In this document: piece after piece, positions 1-13,300 of the stretch
Layout of the letters: every line of letters starts with the position of its first letter
How positions within the stretch are numbered: position 1 is the first letter of the stretch
Assembly: GCF_018320785.1 (NCBI RefSeq)
Contig: NC_054865.1
Span: 41,481,398-41,545,397 of the forward strand
Length of the DNA stretch: 64,000 nucleotides
From: Cheilinus undulatus
Taxonomy: Eukaryota > Chordata > Actinopteri > Labriformes > Labridae
Direction: 5' to 3'
Position numbers and translations under genes: made by a program
The notes under the pieces: generated by a model
The model's input: the letters and a program-made list of their open reading frames with translations, nothing else
What the model was told of the DNA's origin: nothing
Databases searched by the model: none

Positions 1-1644
1 GTGTGAGCATAAAGGAAAAGACATCTTCATCCTGCTGTATCTGTCTGCCGTGTCAGCAATGCTCCCAGTTTGGTGCTTTAAAATTTAATGGTGGGGTAGC
101 TGGTCTTCTGTGTCTCCTATGGGGCCCGTGCAGCTCGATGTTCCCCTCACACAGGTGTCATCTTTCCTCCTGTGTTCGAGGCTAGTACGGTAACAAGAGA
201 GGCCTTCAGCTGGTCGAGGGAGGCTGCTCATTAAAGAACAACTAACTGTGCCACAATACCACAGACACCTGAGAGCTTTGAGATGTCTTGTACTTCCTGG
301 ACGTCACAGACTGTCTGACCAAACAAGTAGCTGATGAATTTCTGATGTTTTTCAGGTGTTAAGACAGACAATTTCCTACCCTGTTTGTGATCAGACTCCT
401 TGTTGTGGAAATCTAACAGGAAGTGAAAAAGTTAAACAAATATAGGCCTGGCTGTGCAGTGAAAATAGCTTTACAGGTGGCAGATGTAATAATAAGACTT
501 AAGAAGGAGCTAGTATTCACAGCAACTATTTCAGTTTCAGGTAAAGGAAGAAAAACATCTCTCAGCACTGATAACTTTTCACCATGTAGATCTGAATAAA
601 GTAAAGCTTGGTGGTCCAGTGGAGTTCTTCCATATTTCATGATTTTAGTGTTTCATTTGGCTTGCACATGTGTGATAGGACCTGCCCTTTTTATGAATGG
701 CTGAAAAACTGCATATTTGTGCTCTGATGAATTTTCTTCAAGTTACACTTTAAAAAATCTTTATGACTTGCATAACCTCATTTTTCATTTTGTCTTATCC
801 TGTCCTCCAAAATTTTTTAATGAACTGTGGAACATGAAATTCCTTTAAAGAAAGGTGAAAAACTCTCTTCCTACACATCACTCATACTCTGTGAGATGTC
901 TTTATGACTAAACGCTTCATGTAGCTCGTGTTCTCTGCTCCAGCCGTCTCTTCTGCCATTACCGTCTGTATCTCGTCCTTTTGGTCACCTTGAAGCTCAG
1001 GAGAGCAGAACAGTGAACCTTTAAAGGGTCGTATTTTACCCAACAAGTTCCCATTAGCAGAGTGTCCAGCTGTGGTCATGATTGGTCACTGGACCGCTGA
1101 GCGGGAGAAAAACAGGCTGCAGCGGTCAGCGACTTTACTTACATAACCTCATAGGTATCTTTACTGACTCCTATAAAACTCCTCTTTGTGTCTTTATCTC
1201 CTCGTCTGGATCTGATGGATCTTCTCTCAAACTTTCCCTGTGTGTCTTTCATTAGTATTTCTTTATTTTCAAAACAATGGTTGATATCAGTATTTTTGTT
1301 AAAAGTGGCCATTAAAGTCCATATGGATCTGGTTGTTTATAGTGATGAACCCACAGATAATTAACACCTCACTCTTTCATCTGGGGCATGTACAGGAGAT
1401 GGCCTTGCATGACATTCCCCTGTCTCAAATCTAATTGGCTATAAGGTTCCACCCAATTATCCTAAACTTAGGCCTTGTCCACACAGAGACGAAAATGATC
1501 TTTTTCTTTTTCATTTTAAAAAACTTTTCTGTAAACATGGCATCGCTTCAAGAAATGTTTGCATATGCAGGAAACCATTAAAAATGATTTTGCTATAAGA
1601 GCCATAATAAGCCCATGCAACCCTTTAACCCTCAGGCATCACTT
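1..1644. other. no gene recognised; likely tmem255b 5' intron or flank
   Basis: Short frames on both strands show no domain or codon pattern. The missing tmem255b N-terminal helices were looked for and not found. Confidence 0.5.
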
Positions 1645-2410
1645 AAATTTACGAACCTTTAAAGCCATTAAGGACAAAAATGTCCACTTCCAAAAAACTG
1701 CTATAAAAACTTAACAGATCAATATTTTTTCTTATTTTTTTTGCATACATCTCTTAAACAACTTCAGCTGTGCTCAAAACAACCAAACATTCAATCATTT
1801 TGAGGATTTTAACCCTTTAAATGCCAGTTTGATTACTTAAAGTCAATGTGTTTTTTAATGAAAAAAAAGTGAAAAAAAGTGATATCTTCCTCAAACCAAA
1901 TGTTGGATGGCTGGGGCACTGTTTCTAAATCCAGTGTGGACATGTCAATGATTATCCAAAATATTGACTTTGTAGCATTATTAGTTTTTGTGTAGCATAC
2001 GATTTAAAATTTACAACCCTTTCGAGTCCTTAAGGACAAAAACGTCCACTTCCAAAAGTGTCAGTAAAAATAGTATACATTCATATTTTTTTCTGCTTTT
2101 TTGGGTCAAATCTTTTGATCAACTTCAGTTCTGATCAAAACAATCAATTATTGAATAATTTTCAGGATTTTAACCCTTTAAATGCCAGCTTGATTACAGG
2201 ATGGATATATTTTTTTCAAAAAAAACCCACAAAACAATTATTTTCCAGAAAACTAATGTTGGGGGGGTGGGGGTTGTTTTTTTAAATCAGTCCAAGGTAT
2301 GTCAAACAATAGCCAAAATATTGACTTTGTTGCATTATTAGTTTTTGTGTAGCATCCGATTTAAAATTTATGACCCTTTCGAGTAGCTGTTGGACAAAAA
2401 CGTCCCATTG
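1645..2410. repeat. tandem repeat, ~360-base unit, just over two copies
   Basis: A block beginning with ACCCTTTCGAGTCCTTAAGG-type sequence and GGACAAAAACGTCC recurs near 1650, 2011 and 2368. Shared internal landmarks include TTAACCCTTTAAATGCCAG and AAAATATTGACTTTGT. The third copy is cut short. No coding potential. Confidence 0.8.
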
Positions 2411-2642
2411 ACTCCCATTCAAACCACATTTTTTTTAATCTCCTCGCCATTGCATGATATAATCATGCATTCTGTAATGTTATGGTTTCATTATTGAGAA
2501 AAACAGTAAAATCTGTCATTTTTAATGTTCATCACTAAAATCAACCATTTCCCCATTATAGGCCTATGCATGAAAAGCCTGTCATTTCATTAGTACTTGT
2601 GCTTGTGTTATTGAGCTTATTAGGCTATTTTTAGATAGTTTT

Positions 2643-2691
2643 TGTATGTGTGCACGTGTGTCTGCGTGAGTACGTGTGTGTGTGTACTTTC
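2643..2691. repeat. GT-rich microsatellite
   Basis: An imperfect GT/GTGC run of about 50 bases. Confidence 0.8.
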
Positions 2692-3099
2692 ATCTGTCTT
2701 TGAATTAGACAGATTGACAGCTTGACCTCAACCTTTCCCAGGTCACACTTGCACTTTAAAGAGTTTACTGTGGAGAAAACCAAAACAATGCTTAGAGAGT
2801 TTATGCACCTGTTTGGATTCCTATCAGAAACTGTGTGGCTTGGCTATCTGGTCATTTCATTCCTTCTACACCACCAAGCAAGATGAACAGCAGGGTTGGC
2901 AGGTCCGCAGTTTTCCCATGATATTGGGCTACTTTTTTTTTTTTTTTTGAGAGAACCCATTTTTGATAACTTGTGTAATTGTATTTAATATCCAAAGCAG
3001 AATTAACTACTTTATTTACCCTCAGATACAACTAAATTGACCAGCAGAGAAGCTGGTTAACTTAGAACATGGCATACAACCAAAGATCCGCTGTACCAC

Positions 3100-4130
3100 A
3101 CTGTGCCTGAACAAGCACAGCTACTGCTCCTGTATCCAGCAGCTGACCTTTCCCATCCCCACTCTCCTGATCACATCAGCCTTATGATACACAAGATACC
3201 CAAAAATGTGCAGAAGAAAAGTTGTCACAAAAGAGTCCAGCTGTCGCCCCTGGCCACCAGTCAACATCCAGGCCTCACAAGAGTATAGTAACAGATGCCA
3301 GGAATGCCATACTGCCTTGCAAGGCAAACCCATCGCCCCATTTGTGAGGCCGAGCTTGCGGTTGATCTGAGCCTTGCAGTCAGCAGATCAACGGATTACG
3401 CTGCCAAAGCAGATGAACTGCTCCACAACTTACATGCTTTCACCATTCACAGACACAGATTTGATTGCAGCATCCAAGGTGACCCCAAATGCCTGGATCT
3501 TTGTTCTTGCTCAGGAGACGTTATTTTGAAATTCCATTGGCATACCTGTTGACAGTTTCTGCCCCAGGCAGCTGCAAGGCTAGCTAACTAGTGGCAGTGG
3601 CTTAAAGTTCTGCAGCTAAGAGAAAGAGGATATCCTCTGCTTGAGCACAGGGGCTAAGACAGCCCTGCCTCACTCCAGAATCAACTGGGAAGAAGTAAGA
3701 GGTGGAGCCACCAGACTTAACAGCACTCTCTGTACCAGAAAGTAGGGTAGACATCAGCGGGATGAACAAACATGGGATCCTACGGAGCTCCAGAATCCTC
3801 CAGAGAGCATCTCTACTCACTGACTTTAACGCCTTCTGGAAGTAAACATAGGCTGCATTCAACCCTCAATTGAATTTTCGTAAGCACTCAGTGAGGACCA
3901 TGATGCTGTCTACCATGGATCTCTTAGGGGTGAAGCCCACTTGTTCAGGTCACTGGTGCTTGAGCAGCAAATCATGGATCCTGTTCAGAAGTAGCAATGC
4001 AAGGATGTTGCCCAGCGACCCTTGTAGTTGTAACACTCTTGCACATCACCCTTTCCCTCCAAAATCGGGACAATAATGCCCCGATTCCAGCCTGGATTAA
4101 GCCTGTCTGAACAGACTCTGATACACAAAG
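3100..4130 (-). mobile_element. non-LTR retrotransposon remnant (reverse transcriptase fragment)
   Basis: On the minus strand 3862-3602 reads as a reverse transcriptase piece with [27 protein letters not shown] and SGVRQGC, which covers motif B (SGxRQG). The motif A aspartate position reads Tyr in AYVYFQKAL, so the copy is dead. The 3' part (3480-3230) matches a second copy at 55030-55240. Confidence 0.75.
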
Positions 4131-4399
4131 ATTTATTTTATAATGTTACAATACCAGTCCTCATACAGTAAAGTCATGTTTTATATTCAACTTACAAGCC
4201 AGAGGATTGTGGCTCCTAAAAACCATTAAACTTTATAGTTTTTGTATTTGAAGCTTTAAGACCCATCTTTCCAATTGACCCTCATTCATTTTGATGAAAT
4301 GTTTTCACCCAGTGAGGGGCGAGGCTGGCATTATTTGGTAAATTACCCAGATGGACTGTTCTTATCAATGAATCAAGATTATAAGTAAAACCAGACTGC

Positions 4400-5035
4400 T
4401 GCAAAGGCCATCCATCCTTGCATCCCTTCTGCTTGTCTGTGAGCGCAGCAGGCCAAGCAAGTCAGCTCAGACAACCCTGTCTGTCTGGATTCTGAGGCGT
4501 TCCCAGGCCATTTGAGATACATAATCCCTCAGCAAGTCCTGGGTCTACCCCAGGGCCTCCTCCCAGCTGGACATGCCTGGTAAATCTCCACAAGGCAGCG
4601 ACCAGGAGACATCCTGATCAGATGCCTAAGCCACTTCAACTGGCTCCTTCTGTGGATCTACTTTGAGCTCGCTCTTTGTTCAAGCTCCTCACCCTATCTC
4701 TAAAGGCTGAGCACGGCCACTGTCCTGAGGAATCTCATTTTGTCCACTTGAATCCACAATCTCAGTGTTTAGATCATCACCCAGAGTTCATGATCTTAGG
4801 TGACACTGCTGATTCTGTACCAATCTACCAGTCAATCTCGTGGTCCATTCTACCCTCACTTGTGAACAAAAACCCAAGATACTCGAACTCCTTCACTTGG
4901 GGCAAAGACACCCTGCCCAACCAGAGGGAGCAATCCGACGTTTTCAGCCCAGTCACAAAAATGTTCACACACTCCTGCTGGAGTCTAAAGGGCCTCATGA
5001 CTACTGTGTAAATGTGAGGCCCATTCAGTTCACAC
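4400..5035 (-). mobile_element. non-LTR retrotransposon 3' fragment
   Basis: The sequence read on the minus strand resembles the 3' end of fish LINE ORF2, with landmarks such as GGTCGCTGCCTTGTGGAG and TGGGAACGCCTCAGAATCC. No intact frame. Whether it belongs to the element just upstream is unclear. Confidence 0.55.
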
Positions 5036-5039
5036 GTGC

Positions 5040-6225
5040 ATAATTTCTGAAAATGTCCCCCAAAATTATCAGGGGATTTTTAGGGTAAGCTGCATAGATG
5101 AATGCAAACAGTCACATTTTTTAACGTGATGTCACTCCATATTGTTTTTCTGCCAGGCTCTAGTGAAGTTTAGACATCAGGTAATATTCAGAGAGGGAAT
5201 GATGTCGATTATATTCTCTGACTGGCAAACAATGGGTGTGATTTCCCCTGCCGCTATTGACTAATGGGTAAATAAAAGCTGTGTGCCAACAAGTTCATCT
5301 TGACTTCACGTCTTCTTCTAAACATATTGCAAAAATTCATCCTTGTCTGTGATTCATGCTCCTACAGATACAAATATGCAGAAATAACAGCTGCAGGATT
5401 TATCTAACATAAAGCTTAGTGTGCGTGTACCTAAATGTACTACATAAAAATCACAAAATGTCAACCTAAATGAAGTGGAGACGATGTTTAAAGAAGCATA
5501 AAATACAAGCCCCTATAATTTCACTTAAACTACTTGAACAGACGATCTTAGTTTAATTCCACTGCTATCTATTTAATATTTTCTGCTGATTCATCACCAT
5601 GTGTCTTTAAATCTTTTACAGTTTTTGATTTTTCTCTCTACTTCAGTTGCATTCAGCCATATTTGGGGGGGTACTGGGTGTGTGTTGGGGTGTTTTATGT
5701 GCTGGCAGCTGGTGCTAAGGTAATGTGAAGTAATGCAGTTGTCAGGCTCTATTGTCTCTGCTGCTGGCCTCATCTCCCACTTACAGCCCATAAAAGCAGA
5801 GTCATTTAAACGGCTAATGAAGTGGAGAGTCTGGCCTGGTGGCAGATAAAACCCTCACAGAGAAAAAAGTCTTTCTCAGCTCCACTCATTTTTCACTTTT
5901 TGAGGGGAATTCTTTTATTTATTTTTTAATCTCTTGTGGTATCCACCCTGATAGTTTTGTCTGATTCTCACAATTCCTGATATACATATTTATTAAATTA
6001 TTCTGAATAAAGGTGAGCTGTGAAATAAGAAATAACCAAGACTAATACTCCATCCATGCAGGTGTTTTATTGCATACATTTACAGAGCAATATATTTATA
6101 TATCCCTACAAATATAATATTAGCTCTGCTTCTCTTTTTACACAGAAAACTTGCACCTTTATAACTATTAAAAATGTTTTTAACCCAACATAAGTAGACT
6201 TTATTAGATAAGCATTACAGTCTTT
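5040..6225. other. non-coding, nothing recognised
   Basis: AT-rich sequence without a supported exon or repeat family. Confidence 0.5.
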
Positions 6226-6228
6226 TAT

Positions 6229-6345
6229 GTACAGTGCCTATAAGAAAATTCCCTTCCCCCTTTTGGAGTTTTACCCTCATACTGAGTTTTTAAATCAATC
6301 GTGCTCAGTATATTTTGGCTTTGTTTAAATGTCAGTTGATACTCT
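6229..6345 (+). mobile_element. Tc1-like terminal inverted repeat fragment
   Basis: TACAGTGCCTATAAGAAAA is the outer end of a Tc1-like element, and the next 100 bases match the left end of the copy at 41125. The rest of the element does not follow directly. Confidence 0.65.
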
Positions 6346-6889
6346 TACATAACAGACAGCTGATCCAGACTTCAAACCTGAGCAGGGATCTAATTAGAAA
6401 GTAAGGATGAAAACACTTTAAACATTTATTCTGCTTACATAACCTTGATCAGCAGTATTTATCACACTTTAATACATATTGGAAAAGAGCATTTAGATTT
6501 TCATAGATATATTTTCTTTTTTTATCCTAAAGAAGAAAATGTGGAGGCCTTTATTCTCAGCAGACATTCAGAGTTGTTATAGCAGCGAGCACAGGCATTT
6601 AACACTACAGGTGAATGGATCGGATCATTTTAAACAGCCACACTCTATTTTCCAATGTCAAACAATTTTTCACAGAAAAACTCATTAGTGAACTTTCTAG
6701 TGTCCCATTAAATCTATATTAAAACTTCGAGTTTCTTTGAAATAAAATCAGAACATAAATGCCAACGATATTTACTCCGCCTAATGAACCAGTAATGATT
6801 CTGTCAACTTTGTAACCAGGTAAAATCAATGAAAATAAATCACCAAACCATAAAGTTAGAAATTATTAAGTTGTTTACTGTGAAAAGAT

Positions 6890-7020
6890 TAAAACTTCTT
6901 TATTGTCATTGAATAAGAACATACAACGAAATTGAGGTGCTCTCAAGTACCAGGCTTGAAATAACATGTATAAATTTAAGTCTATCAATAAATATAAGGG
7001 CTTAAATGCTAAAATTAAAT
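6890..7020. repeat. possible LINE-end fragment
   Basis: It contains CTTTATTGTCATTG followed by ACAACGAAATTGAGGTGCTC, a sequence often seen at interspersed repeat ends in fish. The assignment is from memory and weak. Confidence 0.35.
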
Positions 7021-7077
7021 AAGACCATCCATACTATCATACTGTCCTTTCCACAAACACTCAACATAGGATCATTT

Positions 7078-7325
7078 TGCCTATATTGAACCCTTTTTCA
7101 CCAGTTTTTTCTGCCCTTTTTGCCTCTTTTAACTCTTTGGCAAATCAAGCCCCGTTTCACAACATTTTTCTGCCCATTTTTGGCTTTTATTTGCCCTTAT
7201 TGCCAGTTTTTCAACTTTTACCCATGTTTGCCACCATTTTAACCCGTATTGACCACCTTTTTCTGCCATTTCTACCACTTTTAACATTTTTTTTGCCACT
7301 TTTCACAAATAATTCATGTTTCTCT
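7078..7325. repeat. TTTTGCC-type pyrimidine tract
   Basis: A degenerate array of units such as TTTTTGCCACTTTT and TTTAACCC. The apparent 83-residue reading frame is a by-product of the skewed base use. Related tracts are at 15420, 16115 and 58940. Confidence 0.7.
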
Positions 7326-7329
7326 TAAA

Positions 7330-8944
7330 GTTTGTTCCATGTATTTTCTGCCTTAACAATGAAGTCTGACATTAACTTCCTAACAGTTTAGTGCAGTGTA
7401 CTCATCCACACTGTTAACATTACCAAATTAAAGGTCATTCTGTTTTAGGACAAGGGGTTTACGTTTTGAAAAGGTAATATTGTATAACAGCATTAATAAA
7501 TGCAATTTATTTTTTGTTGCTTTGATGAAAGTGGTTATTGTTCAGGTTAAATATAAGATCACAGCTTAAACTTTCATTGGACCATGATTTTACTGGCCTC
7601 CCTGGCCCCCCAGTGTGGTTTGGCCCCATGGGAGAATAATCTGTTGAAGAAATAACAAAGTCCACACCTGCAGGGCTGATTAAGGGGTGAATGTGGTGAG
7701 TTAGCATGGTTCAAGTGGGTAGTAGGGTTGCACTGAGTGCCTGGTCATGCTGTGGATGCCCCAAGGGCCTGAAACTGCTGGTGGTGTCCAGCTGAGATGC
7801 TGCCAAGCTTGACCTTGGCTGCCATGCTCGACACATGTAAGCTTGACTCTGGCTGCCCTCTCCCCCCTTGACAGCCCCGGTTGTGGTACATCTCAGAGCC
7901 CTGCATGCCTATAACTTATGTACAGGACTGTGTGTCCTCCTTTTATAATGACGTGCTTTTTAGATATCGCTGTTTTGTCCTGTCTCTTTGTTCAGTAACA
8001 TGTTTTCATTCTATCTGAGGTCCAAACTTAAACATTTCTCATTAAATTGACTAGCTGAGGTTTGTCATCATTTTAGGATGTGATTTCTCATAAAAATGTT
8101 GTGAAGGGTCCTGAGGATAAATACAGTACCTGTGTAGGTGAATCTTATTTGATAACTGGAGCTCTTTGATGATCCAGTCTCACTGACTGGTTCATGTTAG
8201 TGCAAGACTTTGAATTATAAATTTATGCACTAACTTTTCCTCTTTTAAGCTTTCCGTTGAGTTTTTTAGAGTAATGGTTTCATCTCAGCTCCCCTCAGGG
8301 ACAGATAAATACAGTGAACAGAGAAAAGAGTGTGTTTAATTTGCTGCCTGAGTACAGCAGGTTTGGTCCTGGAGGAGCGATTGAACAGACAGTAAACGAT
8401 GCTCAGTGATAAAGTTCACGATCAGACATCTGTGATCGGCCAGCTGGGTCTGCACTGTGTGGGAAATTACTTTGTTGAACAGCTAAAGCTACATGAAAGA
8501 ACATGTGCATGGGTCTTGTAGTTTAGAATATACTCTGATCAGGATTCTTGGATGTGATTTACAGGAGTCATTGTAAGTGTAGGACAGAGGTAGCTGTGTA
8601 TGTGAAATTGGGAGAATGAGATCGACCTTGCTGGTACAAAAGGCCACCGCTGTCTTCTGTACTTTGCCTCTTTGCCTATAAATTACCCACAAAGCACCTC
8701 TGTGTTGGCAGAGCGAGAAGTCATACATTTCCTTTATCGTCCTGCAGCCCAGACACTGCAGATGACCAATCAGGACACACATGAGCAGAAACACAGAGCT
8801 TACATCAACCAGTGTGACTGTGTGTTGAACATGTGATAATATTAAGATTTCTCCTGGTAATATAAAAATTGATCAATAAAAGAAGATAAATGTGTTCTAA
8901 ATAGTCAGGAAAGTTAGGATCATTGCTGTAAGAGTGGATTGGGC
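7330..8944. other. non-coding, nothing clearly recognised
   Basis: A short imperfect repeat of GCTTGAC-TTGGCTGCC occurs near 7808-7860. The 101-residue minus-strand frame at 8489-8794 has no recognisable domain and no repeat support. Confidence 0.5.
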
Positions 8945-10017
8945 TTTTTTTTGGCAAAAAAAGGTCACAGAAAACCTTTAATGTCAAAGTGAAAACAGAT
9001 TTCTACACAGTAATGTCAGTTAAACAAAAACATGTAAAGTTAAATATTGGATGCATAAATATTCACCTCCTTTAAGTGACTTAATTCAACAGAGGTCCAG
9101 CCAACTGGTGCTGGTAGTTTCACAATTAGTGAAATGGGGATCACAGTGAATGTGTCTCAGGTGATTGTAGTATAAAGACACCTGTGTCTGGGAGATCCAT
9201 TCACTAGTTTATCACAGCATTCCTGGCTACATTACACCGTAAAGACAAAAGAACACCCCAAGCAATTGAGGGAAAAGAAAAGGTCATTGAAAAGCATGAA
9301 TCAGGGGTTGGATACAAAGAAATTCCCAAGGCACTGAAGATACCATGAAGTTCAGTTAATCCATCATCAACAAATGGAAGGTATAAGGCACCTTTGTGAA
9401 TCTGCCTAGATCAGGCCATCCTCACAAACTGAGTGACCGTGCAAGAAGGAGACTAGTGAGAGAGGCCACAAGGACACCTATGACTACTCTGAAGGAGTTA
9501 CGAGCTTCAGCAGCTGAGATGGGAGAAACTCGGCATACAACAACTGTTGCCCGGGTTCTTCACTGGTCAAAGCTTGAGATTGGAGAGTGGCAAAGAGAAA
9601 ACTGATATCAGAGCTTCACTAGAGTTTTCCAAAAGGCATGAGCGAGACTCCATGGTCAAGTGGAAGAAACTTCTTTGGTCTGATGAGACCAATATTGTGT
9701 TTATTGGTCATTAGACAAGACGCACACCATCCCCACTATGAAGCACAGTGGTGGCAGCATCATGCTGTAGGGATGATTCTCAGCAGCTGGCCCTGGAAGG
9801 CTTGTAAAGGTAGCGGGTAAAATGACTGTGGCAAAATATAGGAAAATCCTGGAGGACAATCTTGTTCAGTTTGCAAGAAAATTACAGTTTGGGAGAAAAT
9901 TTACTTTCCAGCAAGACAGTGACCCAAAGCCAAATCAAATTGACCATGATTGATGTATAAAATCAATATAAGGCTAAAACATCCAAGAGAATGAATACTA
10001 TTTATAGGCACTGTAGA
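8945..10017 (+). mobile_element. Tc1-like transposon copy 1, decayed
   Basis: The right end TATAGGCACTGTA is intact. Inside are transposase relics, including a piece (about 9396-9605) reading RSGHPHKLSDRARRRLVREA, a helix-turn-helix region. Stops and frameshifts break the gene. The outer left terminal repeat is missing. A second, inverted copy lies at 41125-42985. Confidence 0.8.
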
Positions 10018-10223
10018 TACAAATTGGATTTGATCATTCTGAGTTTTTTGGTTATACATTTGTATCTTCTAATTTTTTATTTTGTTCAAATCAATTGGGA
10101 AGTTTCCCCAAACCCATGTATTTAAATAGGCTGTGCTGTCAATCACACAAAACATAATATTGGTCATAATATTAACCCCTTCTTTTGTTTTCATCATTGT
10201 TCTGTTTTTCTTTTGTTTTTTAG

Positions 10224-10313
10224 CTTACAGCAGCAATCATTTTCATCAGCATTGGAGTCATCGCGTCCTTTTTCTGCGCCATCGTGGACGGGATCATTGC
10301 ATCAGAATTCATT
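10224..10313 (+). CDS. tmem255b: tmem255b exon: third membrane helix
   Basis: It encodes 30 residues, beginning [11 protein letters not shown] and including FFCAIVDG, with phase 0 at both ends. The acceptor is TTTTTAG and the donor GTAAGT. A second AG lies 7 bases downstream of the chosen acceptor, but using it would break the frame and lose the conserved start. Confidence 0.9.
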
Positions 10314-13300
10314 GTAAGTATAACATGTAAACATGTCTGAGCTGAAAAAGACCAAATGAGGTTTTGCCCCAGAGATACAGGCCAAAACAGCCACAGACGT
10401 TATTGAGATCAGGAACTCTGCAGATGTAATCAGACAGAACTGTCGGCATCAGACGGGTGGAGCACACAGACTAATCTCAGCAGAGGGATGAGGAAACATT
10501 CAGCTCAACACGGCTGATTTATAGTCACTAAAAGTTCTGAAAAAACAGAAAGACTTTCGTTTTACAGTGATGAAAAATGTAATGCATGTCGTACCTGAAG
10601 GTGTTGAACATCAACTACAACCAGGCCCAACAAATTTACACCACACACTTCTTAGATATAAAAAGCTGTTAATTTTTACATGCAGCCAAGAACATTTCAG
10701 GTCAAATTGACAAAACACAACCCAAAGTGTCAATAAGAGACTTAACAATGAAGACATCACTGCAGAAGCGTCCTGTGATTTTTGGTCTCAGTGTAATGTA
10801 CAGTATTCAGTTTTCTGTTGGAGTGAAGACATTCTGAAAAGCATTTCATTAATACTTTGACAGAATTCTCTGATTAAATTGAAACAAGAGAATAATAACT
10901 CACTAATCACATCAATGTTTGAAGTCTTGGTTACTCTTTAGTTTCCTTGAAAAAACATATCCTGGGTTACGCTTTCAAAAAGCTGACTTCAAACTAGGGC
11001 TTTCAGCTTAAACGCATTAATCATATTAAATAATATATTAAATAATTATTTGTGCATTAATTTTTAAAATACTGCAGTTTCTCACAGTTTAGTAGAGTTT
11101 GGCTTAAAGGTGACATATTTTACCCTTTTAAGACCAGTTTATATTGTTCTCAGAGGTCCCCAAATTATGTCTGTGAAGTTTATTGCTGAAAAAACCCTCC
11201 AGTATTGGATTTTTGCATGTCTAAAAACCCCCGTTTTACCTGTTTCCGCCCTTCTCAGAACGAGCTGTTTCTGTGGCTTTAAATGGTAATTAGCTGTCTG
11301 ACTCTGCCTCTGACTGCACTCCTCTGTGCCCCTGGTGAGGTCACTAGATGCAAAATCTGAGAATGGCTTGTTTCAGCAAACATTTTCTGAAAGGTGGAGA
11401 AGGGGGGCGGGGGTGGATTTTTCTGGTACTTGAGGGGATTTTGGACAGGCCAGGGACACACATTTGTGTTAAAAAAGCCTGAAAAAGTTATTTTTGCATA
11501 ATATGTCCCCTGTAACGTCTTCCTGCAGCCTCAGTGATGTAAAAAAGTACACCACTGCGCCTTAATGTCTCATTTTACATAAAAACTCAACACAGCTCAG
11601 CTGACAAGTCAAAAGACATCTGCACCTTGATTTATGAAAAATTTACCCTCTGGCTGCTCCCTTATTTTCTTTTAAATCCATAACAAATTATTTTTCCATG
11701 TTTTTGTGATCATCTTCAATCTATTTGAAGTTCCTATGAGTTCCTCATAGGTCATGCCTTAAAGTCTATGAGTCCACCAATTCAGAGTTTGGGATTCAGC
11801 CAATGACAGTCTCAATTACTTTGACTTAGACTGGCAGGTTTCATTTACTACATATCCTAGGAACCAGGCCAGCCAACCTGCACAGGGTGCTACAGAGAAA
11901 CATTATCAGAGGAGATGCAATTCAAGCTTCACTCTCACTTGAATCTTTTAGAGCTCAGGATCCGTACCAAGGTTCACCAGAAAGCAGAAAACAAACACTG
12001 TCAAGACTGTAGGACAACACAGTCAGGATGAATCTCCTGTTATCTAAAAGCTCAGTTTCCTACATTTCAAAGTGAAACATGAACCACGTTATCACTGTTT
12101 CATAACATGAACACCAGACACCACAAGGAAATTTAAAACGGCCAATATTTGTGTGTTTATAAATCCATGCTCTTAAAGAAAGCTCCAGTGAATAGTTAAA
12201 TTTCCCACATCTAAATATGTAATCTGATAATTGAGTTTTCAGCTTTCATTAATGCCAGGAGAGGAACCTTACACTTTACATCAGGCAGTAAATTACCTTA
12301 AACATATAGTGGGTACTCTCTTCTGCTAGACTGCTCTCAATCAAAATAACAAAAGATGATGTTCTCAGCTATGAAATACTCTATTTCTTGGTTTGTGCTA
12401 CAAATTAGATAGCTTACAGCATTCTCTGTGAAGGCCATTTTTGACAGCTTTCCTCCCTGTTTGTGTTAAATACATGCATAAAACCAAGATACTGGTTGAC
12501 AGATTAGTACATACACTGTATGAACAGAGTCCTCAGTTTAAAACAAGTAGGAGGTGGGTAAAACTGAGTGACACATCTATCCTCAGCCTGGAAAATGGAG
12601 GTTGAGGGATGAAGGGATAGAACTTTGTGCCGATAGGAGTGAATAACCATGGTTCAACACAAGAGGCCATATTATATCCTACTGAGTCCTGAGCTTTTGT
12701 TTGGAGTACACTCTTAGGTCCCCCCACTTATTTAATTATTAGTAGGACCTGATGAGTTAAAAACTTAGCCTTGTCTTTGAGCAGGAATAAATGATGTCCA
12801 CAACTATCCTGAAGGCCTTGTTTCTGCATAAAATACAGCACTGGATAGATATTTCAGCATATGCCTTGGCTGTGAGTTGGCCAGTTGGTCAGCTGTTGGG
12901 GGTCTTCAGTCAATTAGAAATGGTGTCAGTCATTGAGAGAGATACACACATTGACAAAATTGTTGGTACCATCTTGTTAAAGAAAGAAAAGCCCACAGTA
13001 GTCACTGAAATAACTTGAGATGGACAAGAGTAAGGATACATCAAAATTTACTGAAAATTAACTAATAAAAATCAGATATTGCTTTTAAATTGGTTCAACA
13101 AATCACTTTGAATAAAAAATTAATTAAACGTAGAGAATTTTCAGTATTTTTTTCTTTATTATCATTTTTGTTAGTTTGAAGCTATTTATTTTATTGTGGG
13201 TTTTTCTTTCTTTAACAGAGGGGCGTCAGCAATTTTGAAATTTCCACCAAATACTCATATACTGTAAATCCCTGAAATGTCCATTAAAAGCAAAAAATAA

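Noticed and set aside
4676..5011. 111-residue plus-strand frame
   Set aside because: It is antisense to a LINE-type fragment, with no domain or splice context.
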